64,000 nt of DNA from Anisakis pegreffii. Its lineage: Eukaryota; Nematoda; Chromadorea; Rhabditida; Anisakidae. A model generated the notes under the pieces. It was not told the origin of the DNA and searched no databases. It saw only the letters and a list, made by a program, of their open reading frames with translations. The translations under genes and the position numbers were made by a program. Of this stretch, positions 1 to 13,682 are shown piece by piece (within the stretch, counting starts at the first letter, position 1; every line of letters starts with the position of its first letter). The stretch spans positions 58,935-122,934 of the forward strand of contig JAPYMA010000536.1 of assembly GCA_035041965.1 (NCBI GenBank), written 5' to 3'.

Positions 1-2614
1 GCTCCAACATATACAGACGAAAGCATATTTGATCATATTGAGATCAATATTATTGTTCCTTAATACTTCTCTATCAATGTGTCAGCGTTTTGATTACTTA
101 CGATTTTGGGGTGAAATTTGATGAATTCGAGATGAATGACTTGGATAGCTCACATACACTGAACGATGACTTTCACTTGGCAATCAACTGCTAACCACAT
201 ATGAGTGTTCGCTTGATCGATGTGTGGACCGATTGAGTCATTAGTAGAAATATACTGCTTATTTTTGATGATTAATTCGAATAAGTGAATAGCTTTAACT
301 TCGTTTACACTGCTCGAAATGCTCTCCAACGTCTACCGTTAACATATCAAACTCAATCACACCTATCGTACATGCGAAATTCATTAATTTATGACGCTTA
401 ACGATGAATTTACCGATTTTACGAAATTTCAATATGAATAGCATGCACATATCAGATGAATGCCTGATTAATCAAAAAACTTCATGAAGAGTGAAATATC
501 TTGATGCGATTCTCTGTTTATAATCCACTAACATGTATTATTAACCGCTACAGTAATATTAGTAATTGCTGTGTAGTTCACTGTATAGGCGATTATTACA
601 GGAATATTAGGAGCATCATTTTCAAGCTATCCGTACTCTCAATTTGACCCAGCAACACCATAATTTCTTGTCACCATCAGATTCAACAGATTCTCAGCAT
701 TCAAAATATCATATATTTCATTGACGATTCTTACTTAGTTCAAGCGATATAACTGATATGTCAAACTACTTGAATCATTCTATAATACCGCCAAACTCTG
801 CACATTTGATCTCTGTGACGTGATCAATGATACAGTTCCACAGGAATATCATGAGCACCATTTTCAAACTACTCGTATTCTCAAATTTGCTCAGCAACAC
901 TATAATTGCTTGTTGCCATCAGATTCAGCAGGTACCGTACCGAATAGTACCATAATCTAGTATAATTACGCTCTAAGCGCGAAAATTCAAAGTTGTTTTA
1001 TTGCTTCAGTGTGCTGTGAAAGAATTCAGAGAAAGAAGTTTTCTTCTAAGGTAATCAAAGTAAATTTCTTGCCAATGACGAGAGCACACATTCAAAACTT
1101 GTTCAGTCATATAGGAAATGAGAAAAAACACTTATGATGTATGATGTGATTTCTTATTCTCCGGTATGTCTGTTGGTATGTACACCGGGCAGTCAGGTTA
1201 CTGATCAATAACCAAACGTCGTCATTGCCGCTAACATTATTTGCGCTATCATTAGCCATGTTATCAACACTGTCAGTATTATCATTGTTATAACCACTGC
1301 ATACTATCACCACCTTGAAACTGTTTTGATCGTCATTTTTTCATTGTTCTCATTTCATAATTGTCATCATTATTAGTATTATTATCATTTTATCGGTAAT
1401 ATTGTGAGTATCATTTGATACAATAGTTAATACTATCATTTTTTCATTACTATTGTTATCCTTATTATTATGATTGAATGTATCTTCCTCATTCACAGTA
1501 TTATTATTATTATCATTATTATCATGAGTGTTGTTGCTATTATTATCTCGGCTATGATTTATTGCGATTATCGTGATTGTTTCAAAGTTATCCATATGCC
1601 CCTTTCCAGTTTCAACAGTCACATTTGATTCACTTCAATAATCAATCATTATCGTGTGTCTCTCCTCAGTTCGATGATTTCTTTAGTGATCACTTTTCAT
1701 TATCATTCTTCAGCCATTCAGCAGATCACTTTCTCAGTTCTTGTTATTTGGCAAATTGATCGGAATCATAATACCCTCCAGTGGTTATGTTTTCGTGGTG
1801 CATATTTTCAGTTTAATTTACCGCTATAAACATGTTTTTGATGTTTAGATTCCTTCAATCGATTGAGACTGATTAAGAGAGAATTTCAATTATAAACAAA
1901 TTTTTTGCAGATTTTGAACGGAATTGTCAATTGAGGTCAGTCAGCTTTCATATTGTTCAACAAATCGTTCAGTTGCGAATAATCTGAAAATTTCATCAGT
2001 TATGAAAACTCCTTGTTCATTTTCTCTCCCTCCCTCCCCCCCCCCTGATTAACTCCATCCGCATGAAACGACCTAATTATCTGTAAACTATTTTAGGTTA
2101 TTTTCTGAAGCTAATGAATGAGGATACATTTTGATATATCGTTTTGATATATTTGTAGAAGTGTTTTCTGTTTACTGGTCATAGTGAGTGATGTCTAACA
2201 ATAATGATTGATCGAATTTCAGTAAGCGCTCGATGATTTTAATTTTTGTGAAAAAATTATTTTTTCAAAAAATTAAAACTGATGAAATTTCATCAGAATT
2301 TGTTATGCGCATGTCACGAGAGTATGTTTATATATACATTATTTCACTTCCACGAAATTGATAGATTGAATCAGTATCTCAAAATCATCAGAAAACAACG
2401 CGAAGTACACAGTTGCTATTGTCCTCTTATCTGTCTTATTCAAGGCAAAATGACATTTTCGAATAATTCCGTCAATAGAAACTCTTCGAATTCATATGGA
2501 ATCCTGGAACGCGTGGTTCACTTACAACGATTCCATCGAACGTTTTCATTATTTAAACGGTTTCAGAGAACTTTACAAAACTTTAACAATTTTCAGTGAT
2601 TTTATTTTATATCA
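1..2614. other. Left flank, no gene recognised
   Basis: About 2.6 kb of AT-rich sequence before the cotransporter start codon. The open frames here are short, and those between about 1350 and 1760 are simply ATT/GAT-rich simple sequence that stays open by composition (Asn/Asp/Ile-rich on the minus strand). I see no family signature and no chain of exons. It may hold the 5-prime untranslated region and promoter of the cotransporter gene, but no promoter element could be supported. Confidence 0.5.
599..932 (+). repeat. Imperfect direct repeat, two copies of about 92 bp
   Basis: The segment at 599-690 recurs at 841-932. Both start with CAGGAATAT or GGAATAT and share blocks such as GAGCA(T/C)CATTTTCAA, CAGCAACAC and CCATCAGATTCA, with scattered substitutions throughout. 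The two copies are separated by about 150 unrelated bases. No open frame runs through both, so this looks like an old segmental or mobile-element duplication and not a coding repeat. Confidence 0.7.
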
Positions 2615-5600
2615 ATGACAGAAGCAATTAATAATAACATTAGCAGTATCAATAATGCTAATGACACCACCAACAACGATGATAATAACAAAGATGCTGA
2701 TAACAACGCCACTAGTAATGATGAGAACAAGCCATCTGCCATCAAGTTTGACTTAGATCAATGTGCTAGCAATGACAGCATTGATAACGTCAGTGATAAG
2801 GTGATAATAAAGGTGGATGAGTGTGATGGCGGTGAGCCATCATCTCACTATGACACGTTGTCACGCTTCCAGAGTATGCCATCCTTGCATATGCCCTCTG
2901 GAACCAATAGTCATCGAATACCTAGAAAATCCTACACAGTAAAGGAGGGGCATAAACATGTACGGCAATTAATATTATTATTACTCTCATTATTATTATC
3001 ATTATTTGTTGCTATTGTTTTCAGTACTGTTGCCATGTTTATTGTTCTTATAATAGTTTTGATAAGTTACGCTTCCATACTTCCAAAGTATGACATCCTT
3101 GAACTTCGAAGTAATTATTCGCACATTAACCAAATTTATTAGTATCATTATTATGAGTATTTGGTATCATTATTGCAGCCATTTTTTGTTGAAGCGTGAG
3201 CTTATTGCTTTCTTAGATTAGTTGAGATTTTGGTCCGAATTTTCAAGTTCACAAGCACTCATTCTTCTTTTTATAATCATTTGTTTTTTTTAAATTCAAT
3301 AATATTCTCATTTTGACTATTCCAGGTAATGTTTTCAGTTCCAAGTGATAATCAGTTGGACGCACTACCGGAAAGTTACAAGTGAATTTTGAGTATTCCT
3401 ATTATACTCCATCACTTTTTTCTCATAATTTTTCTACGCTATCATAGTTGTTCAGATTCATATCGCATTGCATATTACTTACTATTAGTCAAACTTTATT
3501 ATTTTTCATGATTCATCGCATTCACTTCTAAATAGTGCTAGTTGATAATTAATGCTTCATTTTTAATTGTTTCGTTGGAAATTCTGTTATATAATGGAAA
3601 GTTTCCGTTGTGACAAACTCAAAATTTTTTTGAATTGAAAAATCGTGCACTGGTATAAGATATCATGGGAATATAGAATATGTTCACTTCAATATTCCAT
3701 TAGTGTTTCTTGTTTATTACCAGAAATTAATTTTTGTTCTGCAATTAGCGAATTTCTCGTTGAGAGAATTTCCCTTGTTTTTTTGCACATTCATTCATCG
3801 ATTAATTTTGGCTGAAAAAATGTTATTGATGACAGTATCAATGATGATGACGAACTGTGAACATTTTGAGCACAGAATCCATTTCGATGACTTACGAAAG
3901 TTGCTAGTGAGAACATGGAAGTAATTAACTGTTCGTCATTTATCGAAATTCGAACAAAATTTGAAACATGTTTTGGTTTCAATGATCAGTTCCAATCGGA
4001 ATGATTATTTTACAAATCAACTGGAGTGTTATGAGTCTGAAGGAGATCAAACGATAGATCAGCTGATTTGTTCATGACAATTTTTTCAAAATTGGCAATC
4101 CAGTCCTGTTGAGTAAAAGAAACTCCAAAATTGTTCTGAACTTAACCATAAATTTAGTTCAGAACGCAGTGCTTTTGCACACACGTATCGATTTTCACTA
4201 ATGAACAACATTCACTGTAATGCAGCTGAACAGAAACTCAAAAAATATGAGATAACGATGAATACAGGTAGCTGGAAAGGAATATTCTATGAATGAGTTT
4301 GATGCATCATTTGTTCTCACGCTCACAAAGTCACAGTATTCGTTTCGATTTGCAGTGATCCTCAGCAAATCACACTGGAACGTCCACCAACAATAGACAA
4401 CTATCGTTTAACGATACAAAATCTTCGCAATGCAGGTCATTCAATTCGACCATCCATGATCGAACTGATGCATGGCGCTCGTCAGGCTGCAACTCTCGCT
4501 CAGAAGGTTCTCTTTGAGCCTTTACCTATGCCAACTGCTACTGCTACATTCTAGTGATCAAACTTTCATTATTGATGATCATTGAACTGCGATCACATCA
4601 TAAACTTTTGCAGATTGATAAGACAGATGGATAAATGAAATTACTTTCGTTGGAATGAACTAAACTCCTTGCTTAAAAGATGATTGACCAACCAAAATTC
4701 ATTGCTTTACCAAAATTTCAGTACTTCATTAAGAATAACCAAAAGTGATATAATTTGGTCGTAGGGATTCTTTAAACAAGCTCATCACTTCAATCAGACG
4801 CAAATGAATTCAGTACGAGTATTTTCAAGTTAAATCATTCATGTTTAAGGATCTAGGATTACGCAGATCGCACAGTCAACTATCTGGCTGTCGTGCAGCT
4901 GATTACTCTTATGATATATTCAAGCCGCAGTCTATTCCGAGACCCAAAAAAATCGATTTCTTCCAGGTGCGTGCGGGAATTGATTCCGGTTGAATCCACA
5001 AAATTTTATTTTTCATTTTTGATGGCATTCATTCATCTCGAGCAAATTTTAAAGTATAAACAAATGAAAATACGCCTCAGATGGATATTACCAATAAACA
5101 TTTGTGATATACGAGAACGATGAAACGTTCAGCTGTCGAGTAGTATTTATGATAAAAACATAATATATCACTGAGTGAAATGCTCTACTTCAGGGTGTAT
5201 TCATCCCAGTGTTCACGAATATTGTTGGAGCGCTTTTGTATCTTCGGAATGGTTGGGTTGCTGGACAAGCTGGTATTAGTAAGTGTTCTCTCGTGATGAC
5301 AGTTTTTACAATCCATCAAGAAAATTTTCTATTATTCACCATCAATGAAAAGATTACATTGGGACTCTAGTTTATGCTGGATTTCAATCGGTGGATTTTG
5401 ATTGCTGATAATGTCGAATGAACTAGTTTTTAATCACAATTTATTACATTTAACTCAAGCAAGAATGTTACAACGAAATGAAAATTATTCTTGCAATATT
5501 CGAAAATCTAACCTCGAGAAATTTTGCTGTATTCATTGACAGTTGCCGGTCTTGCGGTTGTTCTACTATCAACATTGGTATGCGTTGTGACGGCTATATC

Positions 5601-8600
5601 AATATGTGGAATTTCGTCGAATGGAATCACCAAAAAAGGTGGATTGTATTATCTAGTTTCAAGGTTAGTTCATTGACGCTTGATTGTTTTTTAATTCTTT
5701 CTCAAACTCGGAAATTTTCTCCTTGACGTATTGATAATGTTCGTTTGCTCTCTTAAAGATCGTTTTCCAAAATCGAGAATCTCTTTACGGCTTTTAAGGT
5801 CTTTGGGACCGGAATTCGGTGGTTCGATTGGTGCGATTTTTGCGCTTGCAAACGCTATGATGGCATCGTTGTATATAGTGTCCGTAGCGGAGACTATATC
5901 TGATTTGATGGTGGAGCATGAATACGGTTTTGTGACGGACAATAGGATCAACGACATTCGAGCAATTGGAATTGGTCTGTTTCAGTCTTTTGAGTGTCGG
6001 TTGAATCAATTTACAGTGGATTGATCAATTGACAGTGATCAATTCCAATTTGAAATCAATGGGGATTACTGAAAAATATTCATGAAATATATTCATTGAT
6101 ATCGATAAATTGGAAAAACGGCTCAGAGCTTACCAAAATGAATGTCTAAACCATATATGAAAGATCACGGGTCAAGTATGAACGAGAAGAGCGGTTAACT
6201 GTAATGATAACAAGGATAACTGGAGTACTCTTCAATGAGCTATGTGCGAAATGTACTGTACACTGATTAACGGAGTGAATAAATCAAAAAAAATCATCAG
6301 CTGGCAACAATATCGTTGATTTATTGTTGCCGATAGATGATAAAATGATAATAGTTTCAGTGATATGTGTTATATTAATGCTGATCACGTTTGCTGGTCC
6401 GGATATAGAGCAAAGCTTCACACTGTTCATGTTCTCGTTGTATTACTTGTCGTTTTTTAATTGGTGTCTCGGCTCGTTGATTCCACCAAACGAAGAGCAA
6501 CAATTACGTGGCATGACTGGATATAGTTGTTGGTATTTTACAGCATTTATTTACTGCCTTCATTATGAGTAAATTCGTTATTATCACAGTCAATATGACT
6601 ATCGTTATTTCAATTCATACTGTTATTCAATGTAGTGATGAATAGCATTGTTTCGATTGTTTATTGCTATTGAATCATTCTTAGATATCTTTTTTTTTCA
6701 CGATCGCGATCCTACTGTTATTGGAAACTTTGCAGTGGCGACAATATCACAGAATCTGTTACCTGCTTGGCGAGGCGAGAATTTCATTTCGGTGTTTGCT
6801 GTCTTCTTTCCTGGTATGACAGGACTGATGGCTGGATCGATGTTCATCAATGATCTTAGAGTTCGTTTTTTTCCTCTTGCCGACAATGTCAAATGATCTT
6901 GTTTTCCAAAATTGTCCATTTGAAACGAAAACTACATGACATCTCTTTGACACTGAACAATAGAATTGTCAACAGTTTTGCTATGCTCCACAAAATGTTT
7001 CCTTTTGAGAATTGTTTCCTCAAAAAGTGTTCATTGAACCGATTGAAACTCAAATTCTTATAGGATCCAGCGCGTGACGTACCATTGGGAATGTTCACAT
7101 CGATAGCGGTTTGCTCGTTGTTCAATCTGATCGCCGTTTTCATATCCGGTGCCACAATGCTTCGCGATGTTTCGGGTGCATCCATACCAATCTACAACGA
7201 TTCCACACATCAATGGGATGCATTCCCATGTGCAGCTAATTTCACATGCAAATATGGCCTGATGAATTATTTTCAAGTAATTTTCATTTGTTCTTTATTC
7301 ATTGCTCTTTCTTTCACTCACTCAGTGCCTCATTTCGTTCATTGTTTTGGTTTCTTGATTAAAATGATTACTATTGAAATTTCTCTTTCGTTGTTTATTC
7401 ATTCTCGAGCAGTTATTTCATTTCATTTGTGTGTATTTTGGTTGTGTCAAAGTCTTGAGTTAACGAAAGATTTCTTCTGTGGTAAAATATCGTGAGCTTT
7501 GGATGCACGAATTCATCTGTCATATCGAGAGGAACCCTTATATCCCTTGGAACAATTCAGATCGCTGAACTCGAAGCCGCATGGGGACCATTAATAATTG
7601 CCGGAATTTTTGCAATGTCACTGAGTTCAACGATGACAAATCTGGATAATGGTCCGCAAATCTTTCAGGTTTGCGATGGAATTATTCGACTGAAATATTA
7701 GATATTATTTTCAGATCAACTGAAGTCGCTATTCACTTATTTTTAGACTTTAACATCTCTTTTTTAATGACTTCTTTTCGTGGAAACGACGTTGTTACAT
7801 TTCATTGAGTTCAAAGAGTTTTAGCGAATGTAAATTTGATCGCTTAGTGCTGATTAAATGATAGTTTTGATGGGAAGTGACAATTTTCGGTACTGCAGCA
7901 GTGTTAAACGGTAAAAAATGCAGAAAGAAAAAATCTCATCAGTTACCTAGAAATTTGTTGTTTTAGGCCATATGTAAAGATCAACTATTTCCATTCGTCA
8001 AATATTTCTCGAAAGAATACGATTTGAATATTCCTCAGCGAGCATACATTTTCTTTGCTGTCATCACAATGGCGATCATTTTAATTGGTTCGTTTCGAAA
8101 GGTTTCGTTTTTCGAAATTTCTCTATAGGTATCAGTTGAATGATTGTTGATTTAAGTTTGCTGGAATGAAAGTTTGAAATATTTTCATTTGAATTTATCA
8201 ATAATTGGACAATTTTGAAAGTAATTCACAGGAGTGTTCTATGTTTGTTTTGTGCTTTCATTTGGATTGGATGATTTAGGCGATTTGAATATCATCAATG
8301 GACTGGTATCGAATTTATTTTTGGCCGTTTATGCATCTGTCAATTACGCTTGCTTTGATGCGTCCTTTGCCAAATCGCCTGGTGAGTGCTGGGGCATTTC
8401 TGCGGTTTATTTTAGTATCGCATTCATTTGAATCAAAATTTCAGAAATAGATGATATATTTGGCAAATTTCTTTGGCGTACGGAATTATTCAACGTATAC
8501 AGTTATGTGCTATATATAAAATTAAGGAAATACAAAAAAGAATCATTTTACTTTCATGGAACGTCAGACAATAATTATTGAAATGTAAAAGACGTTTTCT

Positions 8601-11600
8601 TCAAGGATTTCGACCGTCATTTCGTTTCTACAATATGTGGTTATCACTGGCCAGTTCAGTGCTCTGTATAATTGTAATGTTTATCATTTCGTGGATCTCA
8701 GCTCTAATCATTTTCGCATTTTTCTTCATTGTCTTCGTTTATATGAATCATCGACACGTTGGTGAGCGTTTTTTTTTACTTTTGCCCTCTCATCCACCAA
8801 ATTTCAGTTTCATGTATTCACTGTCATTGAATCATCACGCAATTGACCATATTCTAATACTTTCCGCAGTTGAGTTAATTAATTGCTCTATTGCGGGATA
8901 TGATGTAACTAAGCAGACTATGGGTTATTTTACTCGCATCATTTCTTTAAGCCTAATTTTGGAAGCAATTCCTCTCAATGATATGCAAATTTTCAACAAA
9001 GCCTCAGATCCGGACTTGATCCTCATATCCTCAGATGTTGACAAAATCACGATCTTCTTCTGATGTAATAGAGTGTAGCTTCGGCATAATACTTGAAAGC
9101 CTTCACGTTCGAAGCATTTGTCGTTTCTGTCAGATCAATTTTATTGAAAGAAAGAGTTTCTGTGGATCACTAAGATTTATCGTTTCAAGAAGTGAATTGG
9201 GGCTCTTCAATGCAAGCGAACACTTATCGTGTCGCGTTAACAAGCCTTCTGAAGCTGGCCAATATCGAAGAACACGTCAAAAACTATCGACCTCAGATTT
9301 TGTTGATGACCGGAAATCCAGCAGCTCGTTCGATGTTACTCGACTTTGCCTATAGCATCACTAAAGACACCAGTCTACTGATTGCAGCACACGTTGTACC
9401 TGTAAGCTTTTGCATCGCAGTTTTTACAGCTCTTCGTCTGCGCTTTATCATTTTCGAATGCATTTCCTGAAAATTTCTGCGTTTTCTCACTTGAAAATAA
9501 CTTTTGAACTCGTATTTTGCCGTAGAATTTAGCACACATTATGTTGACTATAGTTTGGGAAGTTCGATGAACGGTTTGCTCGTATTCTCTTGACGATGAT
9601 TTCTTTTGAAGATGGAACATATTTTGTGATTCGCGACTTCCCTTCGAAAGTATCGCGAATTCACTGGCATTCCGTTGAAGCACTCAGTCCACTTTTTGAT
9701 CTAACGATATTGATCAACAATGTGCTGACTGGAAATAGATAGGGCTTGATCCAATGTTATTTGATTTGGTGCATGCGGTGAAGGAAATGGTATGGGATAG
9801 AATTTGATATGATTTAATATGAAAGTGATATGATTGTTGTGCATCAGTATCCTCCATGTGAACGTTTGTTTGCGGTCGTTCGACGATTGGACATTCAAAT
9901 AACGGCCTGGTTATTGGCCAATAAGATCAAAGCGTTCTATTTACCGTTCGCGAATGAAAATGTTCGTTCGGGTGCACAACATCTACTGCAAATCGCTGGT
10001 CTTGGTAAGCTGCGGCCAAATATACTCATGATCGGTTTCAAACAAAATTGGAACAGTCGCGGGGCGGACGGCCTGTCACCATTGCTCGACTATGTTGGCA
10101 TCATAAAGTGCGTTTTTGTTTTTCAGTGATCATACGGTATCTTAATATCACTATATACGGTATCTTAATATCACGATTTTTGCTTTAAGTCAGTTAACAT
10201 ATAGAAATTGCTGAGCAGAATGTCTGAATGGTTTACTCAAACTTTGATATGCGCAGATCAAGCGGTCATATTTCCAACAGAAAAATTCCTCATTTTCAGT
10301 TATTACAAAATCAGATTTCAAGCGAATTTTTATCGATATAACATAACACATCGACAGTTATATTCAACAGTTGTTTGTTTATATGCAGATGTTTCATTTA
10401 GCCATCAATGAATGTGAAAACATTTTGAATGCGTCAATTCAGGGATGCATTCGAGAATAATTTGGGTGTCGGCATATTGCGCAACGGTAACGATGGCTTT
10501 GATTTGAGCGAGAAGCTGCTCGAGTTGAATGTTCGTGATATAACGGCGCTTAGGAACAACGACGGATCTACAGATGAAGTGATGTTCAATAATGGATCAT
10601 CATCGTTACATGGAAGGTAGCTGAAAAAGTAGTGATTTTTGTGATTTTTTAAGTTACTGGAAATTTTTAGTTACGGGATTCCCTCATGAACAGATTGAAA
10701 GCAACTAATTCGTAATCTTCTGTCCAAATTTGCGTAATTAAACTCATATTTTGACTCATATTCCAGAATCAAATTTATTCGGTATTTTAGGGACAATAAA
10801 AGTTTTGTGTGCTTGGCGAGAATCAGTGATGGTCTGGTGGTTTCATCACAGAATGGATCATTCAGTTCGGCAAGAAGTGCGCGACTTCGACGAGACACGA
10901 ACGATTTTACGGATGTTGATAGTGGATACCATGTCGATTTGGTGAAAACGAGTACGGAATAATTTATCGTCTGGAATGAAAATTTCGTGTATTCAGATCG
11001 TTTTTTAACGGTTCAATGCAATAGGATGCATAATTTTAGCGGAATATGAGAAATGCTGTGAGCATTGGCGATAATGTGATTGCATTGGTTCCGTGTGATA
11101 ATTCCGAATGCGCTTTTATTGTTCTGGTCACTGGCTTTGGGTATAGTGCAAAGAATGACATCTAAAAGATGAAGAACTCTGATCAAAAATTTGAATAGAG
11201 ATTGAAATTTTTGGTAAATTATCCTATTACGGATTCTTCTTCATGATACAGTCGCCATGTGTTTGGTATCACCGAAAACTTTTGATGGCTTCTTTAAGAT
11301 ACACTCTATCGAAGAACATCGAAGTTCTTTTCGGATAAGATCGTCTTCGATAGTGAGCGTCGAAGTGAGGAAGATTTGAGACGAACACTTTCCAGGAGAC
11401 GTGAATTCGGGTGAGTTCACGTGTAATTACTCGCGCAGCCGTTGTTTTCTACTTCGAATTTTTCAAGTTTCATTCAGTTTAGAGATGTTTTGGTCTATCC
11501 AGCGAAAAAAATTGTAAATTCTATGGAGATTATATGCAACTAATCCATAAGAGAACTTCTGCGAACCTATTAAACGATGCATTATGAAATCATTGCAAAA

Positions 11601-13028
11601 ACTTGTTCTCAAGAATCATTCAGTCAACTTTTTTGGTATGTTCATAATCGGTATGCCCGTTCCAGAACAACGAGTATTTTGACGGACAAACAGAAGAAAT
11701 TAGCCATAGAAATGAATCGCTTCCATCGTCGGATCAAGAATGGTGTAATTGATGTTTGGTGGCTATACGATGATGGAGGGCTGACCATACTGATACCTCA
11801 TCTCCTTAGATTACCGAAAGCTTATTTGGAGGTTATTAGAACGTTCATTATTTATTCTTTAGTTATTATTATTGTTCATTCGTATGATCATTATGATTAC
11901 CGTTGTTTTATTTATTCGTCATGAATAATCTAGTGCTAGTGACTAGCCAATTTGATGCAATTGAACGCAGCAAAGGTGTTTTTGCTTTCTAAACTTTTTA
12001 TCTCACACGGACATAGTTTTGAAATTTCATATTTACTGGATTGCGCTATGATGGGGAGTGTTTGATAGGATTTTGTGTAAATTTTGTGATGACGAAAGTG
12101 ATCGGCGATGGTTTAAGGGCGCTCAGCTGCGTGTTTTCACGCAAGCAACGTCGAACATCTGCAGAGAAGTGGATGAGAAGAATATGGCGGCGATGTTGGA
12201 CAAATTTCGCATTGAATATGCAGACGTTCGAATTGTTTCAGATCTTACGAGAACACCCAATAATTCAACGTTAGTAATCAGTGGTTCTCAGAAATTGGGC
12301 ATCAATTTGGTGTTATTTGATCACAGTGATTTTTTTAATCGTCGTTTTTTAGCATTCGTGAGTTTGAGCAAATAATTGAGCCACTTCGTGCGACTAACGA
12401 TCCCGGCGATCGAACTGAACTGATCACTGAGAGTGATTTGAGCTCACAGAAGTTTCGAACGAATCGGTATTTGCGTACGAAAGAGTTGTTGCTGCAGCAT
12501 TCACGTCAAGCTGATCTCATTGTTTTGTAAGTGTTTCCCGATGTGTTATTCGTTCATACGAGTTTATTTGTGGATAAGAAACAGCACTGACAAGCTTTTT
12601 CCTTGAATTGTTCGATTTATTCTCTTGGTTAATCGTTCGAGCGTTTTGTATGCATACACTGATCGAATTGATCGCTTATTCGTTTCTTGTCTACTTACTT
12701 TCCATTGTATATTTATCTATTCAATTATTGCTTCTTTTTGTGATTTATTATTCATTTGAAGAGAATCTTATCAAATTTTTTGATTTAAGTTGGCAAATTT
12801 TGAAGCAGTTGATGCCATCATCCCATATGGCTGATGATAATCGTCTTCTCTGAGACGATCGAAATGATTTGTTAATTTCTAGTGAATCGTTTCAGAACAT
12901 TGCCAGTGCCAAGAGTAGAGATTAATGGCTGTTTGTATATGGCTTGGCTGGATATGATGACACGTGATTTGCCTCCAGTGCTCATGATTCGTGGTAATCA
13001 AACATCAGTTCTAACGTTTTATTCTTGA
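2615..13028 (+). CDS. nkcc-1: Cation-chloride cotransporter, NKCC/NCC branch (SLC12 family)
   Basis: Electroneutral Na(+)-(K(+))-Cl(-) symporter of the plasma membrane. Exons: 2615-2938, 3326-3381, 4356-4506, 4814-4966, 5194-5278, 5543-5663, 5799-5974, 6361-6525, 6736-6860, 7064-7276, 7561-7668, 7967-8087, 8280-8381, 8606-8761, 9193-9401, 9848-10107, 10443-10616, 10866-10951, 11299-11410, 11666-11831, 12127-12269, 12353-12526, 12896-13028. All phases close, giving 1170 residues, a normal length. Seen: N-terminal tail with RPSMIEL; membrane domain about 229-685 with [17 protein letters not shown], cysteine loop [10 protein letters not shown] and [10 protein letters not shown]; cytosolic domain about 686-1170 with [30 protein letters not shown] and terminal QTSVLTFYS. 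These are NKCC/NCC, not KCC, signatures; which ions are carried cannot be told. Exons 18 and 19 (about residues 900-965, weakly conserved linker) and the first exon are least certain. A canonical RFx(V/I) SPAK-binding motif is not seen; RFQSM at the N terminus is only similar. Confidence 0.93.
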
Positions 13029-13682
13029 GTTGGTCACATTCATTTGGTCATTCACTGTTATTAATTATTAATTATAATTATGTTATAATGTTGTTATGCT
13101 ATATTATAATGTTAATTGTAATATTAAGGCTGTTGTTCTTTTACAAAATTGCTCCTGTATTATTGTATATGTTAACTTGTTATGTCAATAAAGTTTTACT
13201 GTTCATTTCCTGAATTCAATTGTGCTGTTATCCAAAACAGCTATCATACTGATGTGATAATCAATTGATTGATTGAATTGATTGGAAATGCCTCGAGTTG
13301 AACATGATGATCTGTGAAAGTTTATTCAATATTGTTGATGAGTCAGCGAGTAGCTAACAAGACAATTTTGGTTCCAAAATTTTGTTTCCATTGAAGACAT
13401 TCTATTACTCAGCTGAGCACTACTATTTTCTCTTTCAGAATACTTGTGGACGTCACGAAGGCTAGCACGTATCGTTATCCGTTCACTTCATCAACTCACT
13501 AATTGTAAGTAAGTGAAAATGACTGTTTGAACGCATTAATTGTCTAACATTTATACATGGAAACAAATCCTCACTATAAAAATATCACTTGATACTATCA
13601 CGAACATCACTGAAATAAATTGTTACCAAGCGATAAAGTCACAGGAAAACTCATCGTTATATTAAAAGAATCAAAATGATGA
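13029..13682. other. Convergent intergenic gap
   Basis: About 650 bases separate the 3-prime end of the cotransporter (+) from the proposed last exon of the phosphodiesterase (-). The sequence is AT-rich and should hold both 3-prime untranslated regions. No further gene or RNA was recognised. Confidence 0.5.
13187..13192 (+). other. Poly(A) signal AATAAA of the cotransporter gene
   Basis: A canonical AATAAA lies about 160 bases after the cotransporter stop codon, in the short gap before the convergent phosphodiesterase gene. Its position fits a 3-prime end signal; cleavage itself is inferred. Confidence 0.5.

Noticed and set aside
1350..1622. Minus-strand Asn/Asp-rich small protein
   Set aside because: It consists of ATT/GAT microsatellite-like sequence that stays open by composition only.
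6324..8431. Separate short genes for each open frame in the 6-8 kb region
   Set aside because: Each is one exon of the cotransporter; phases and homology join them into one protein.
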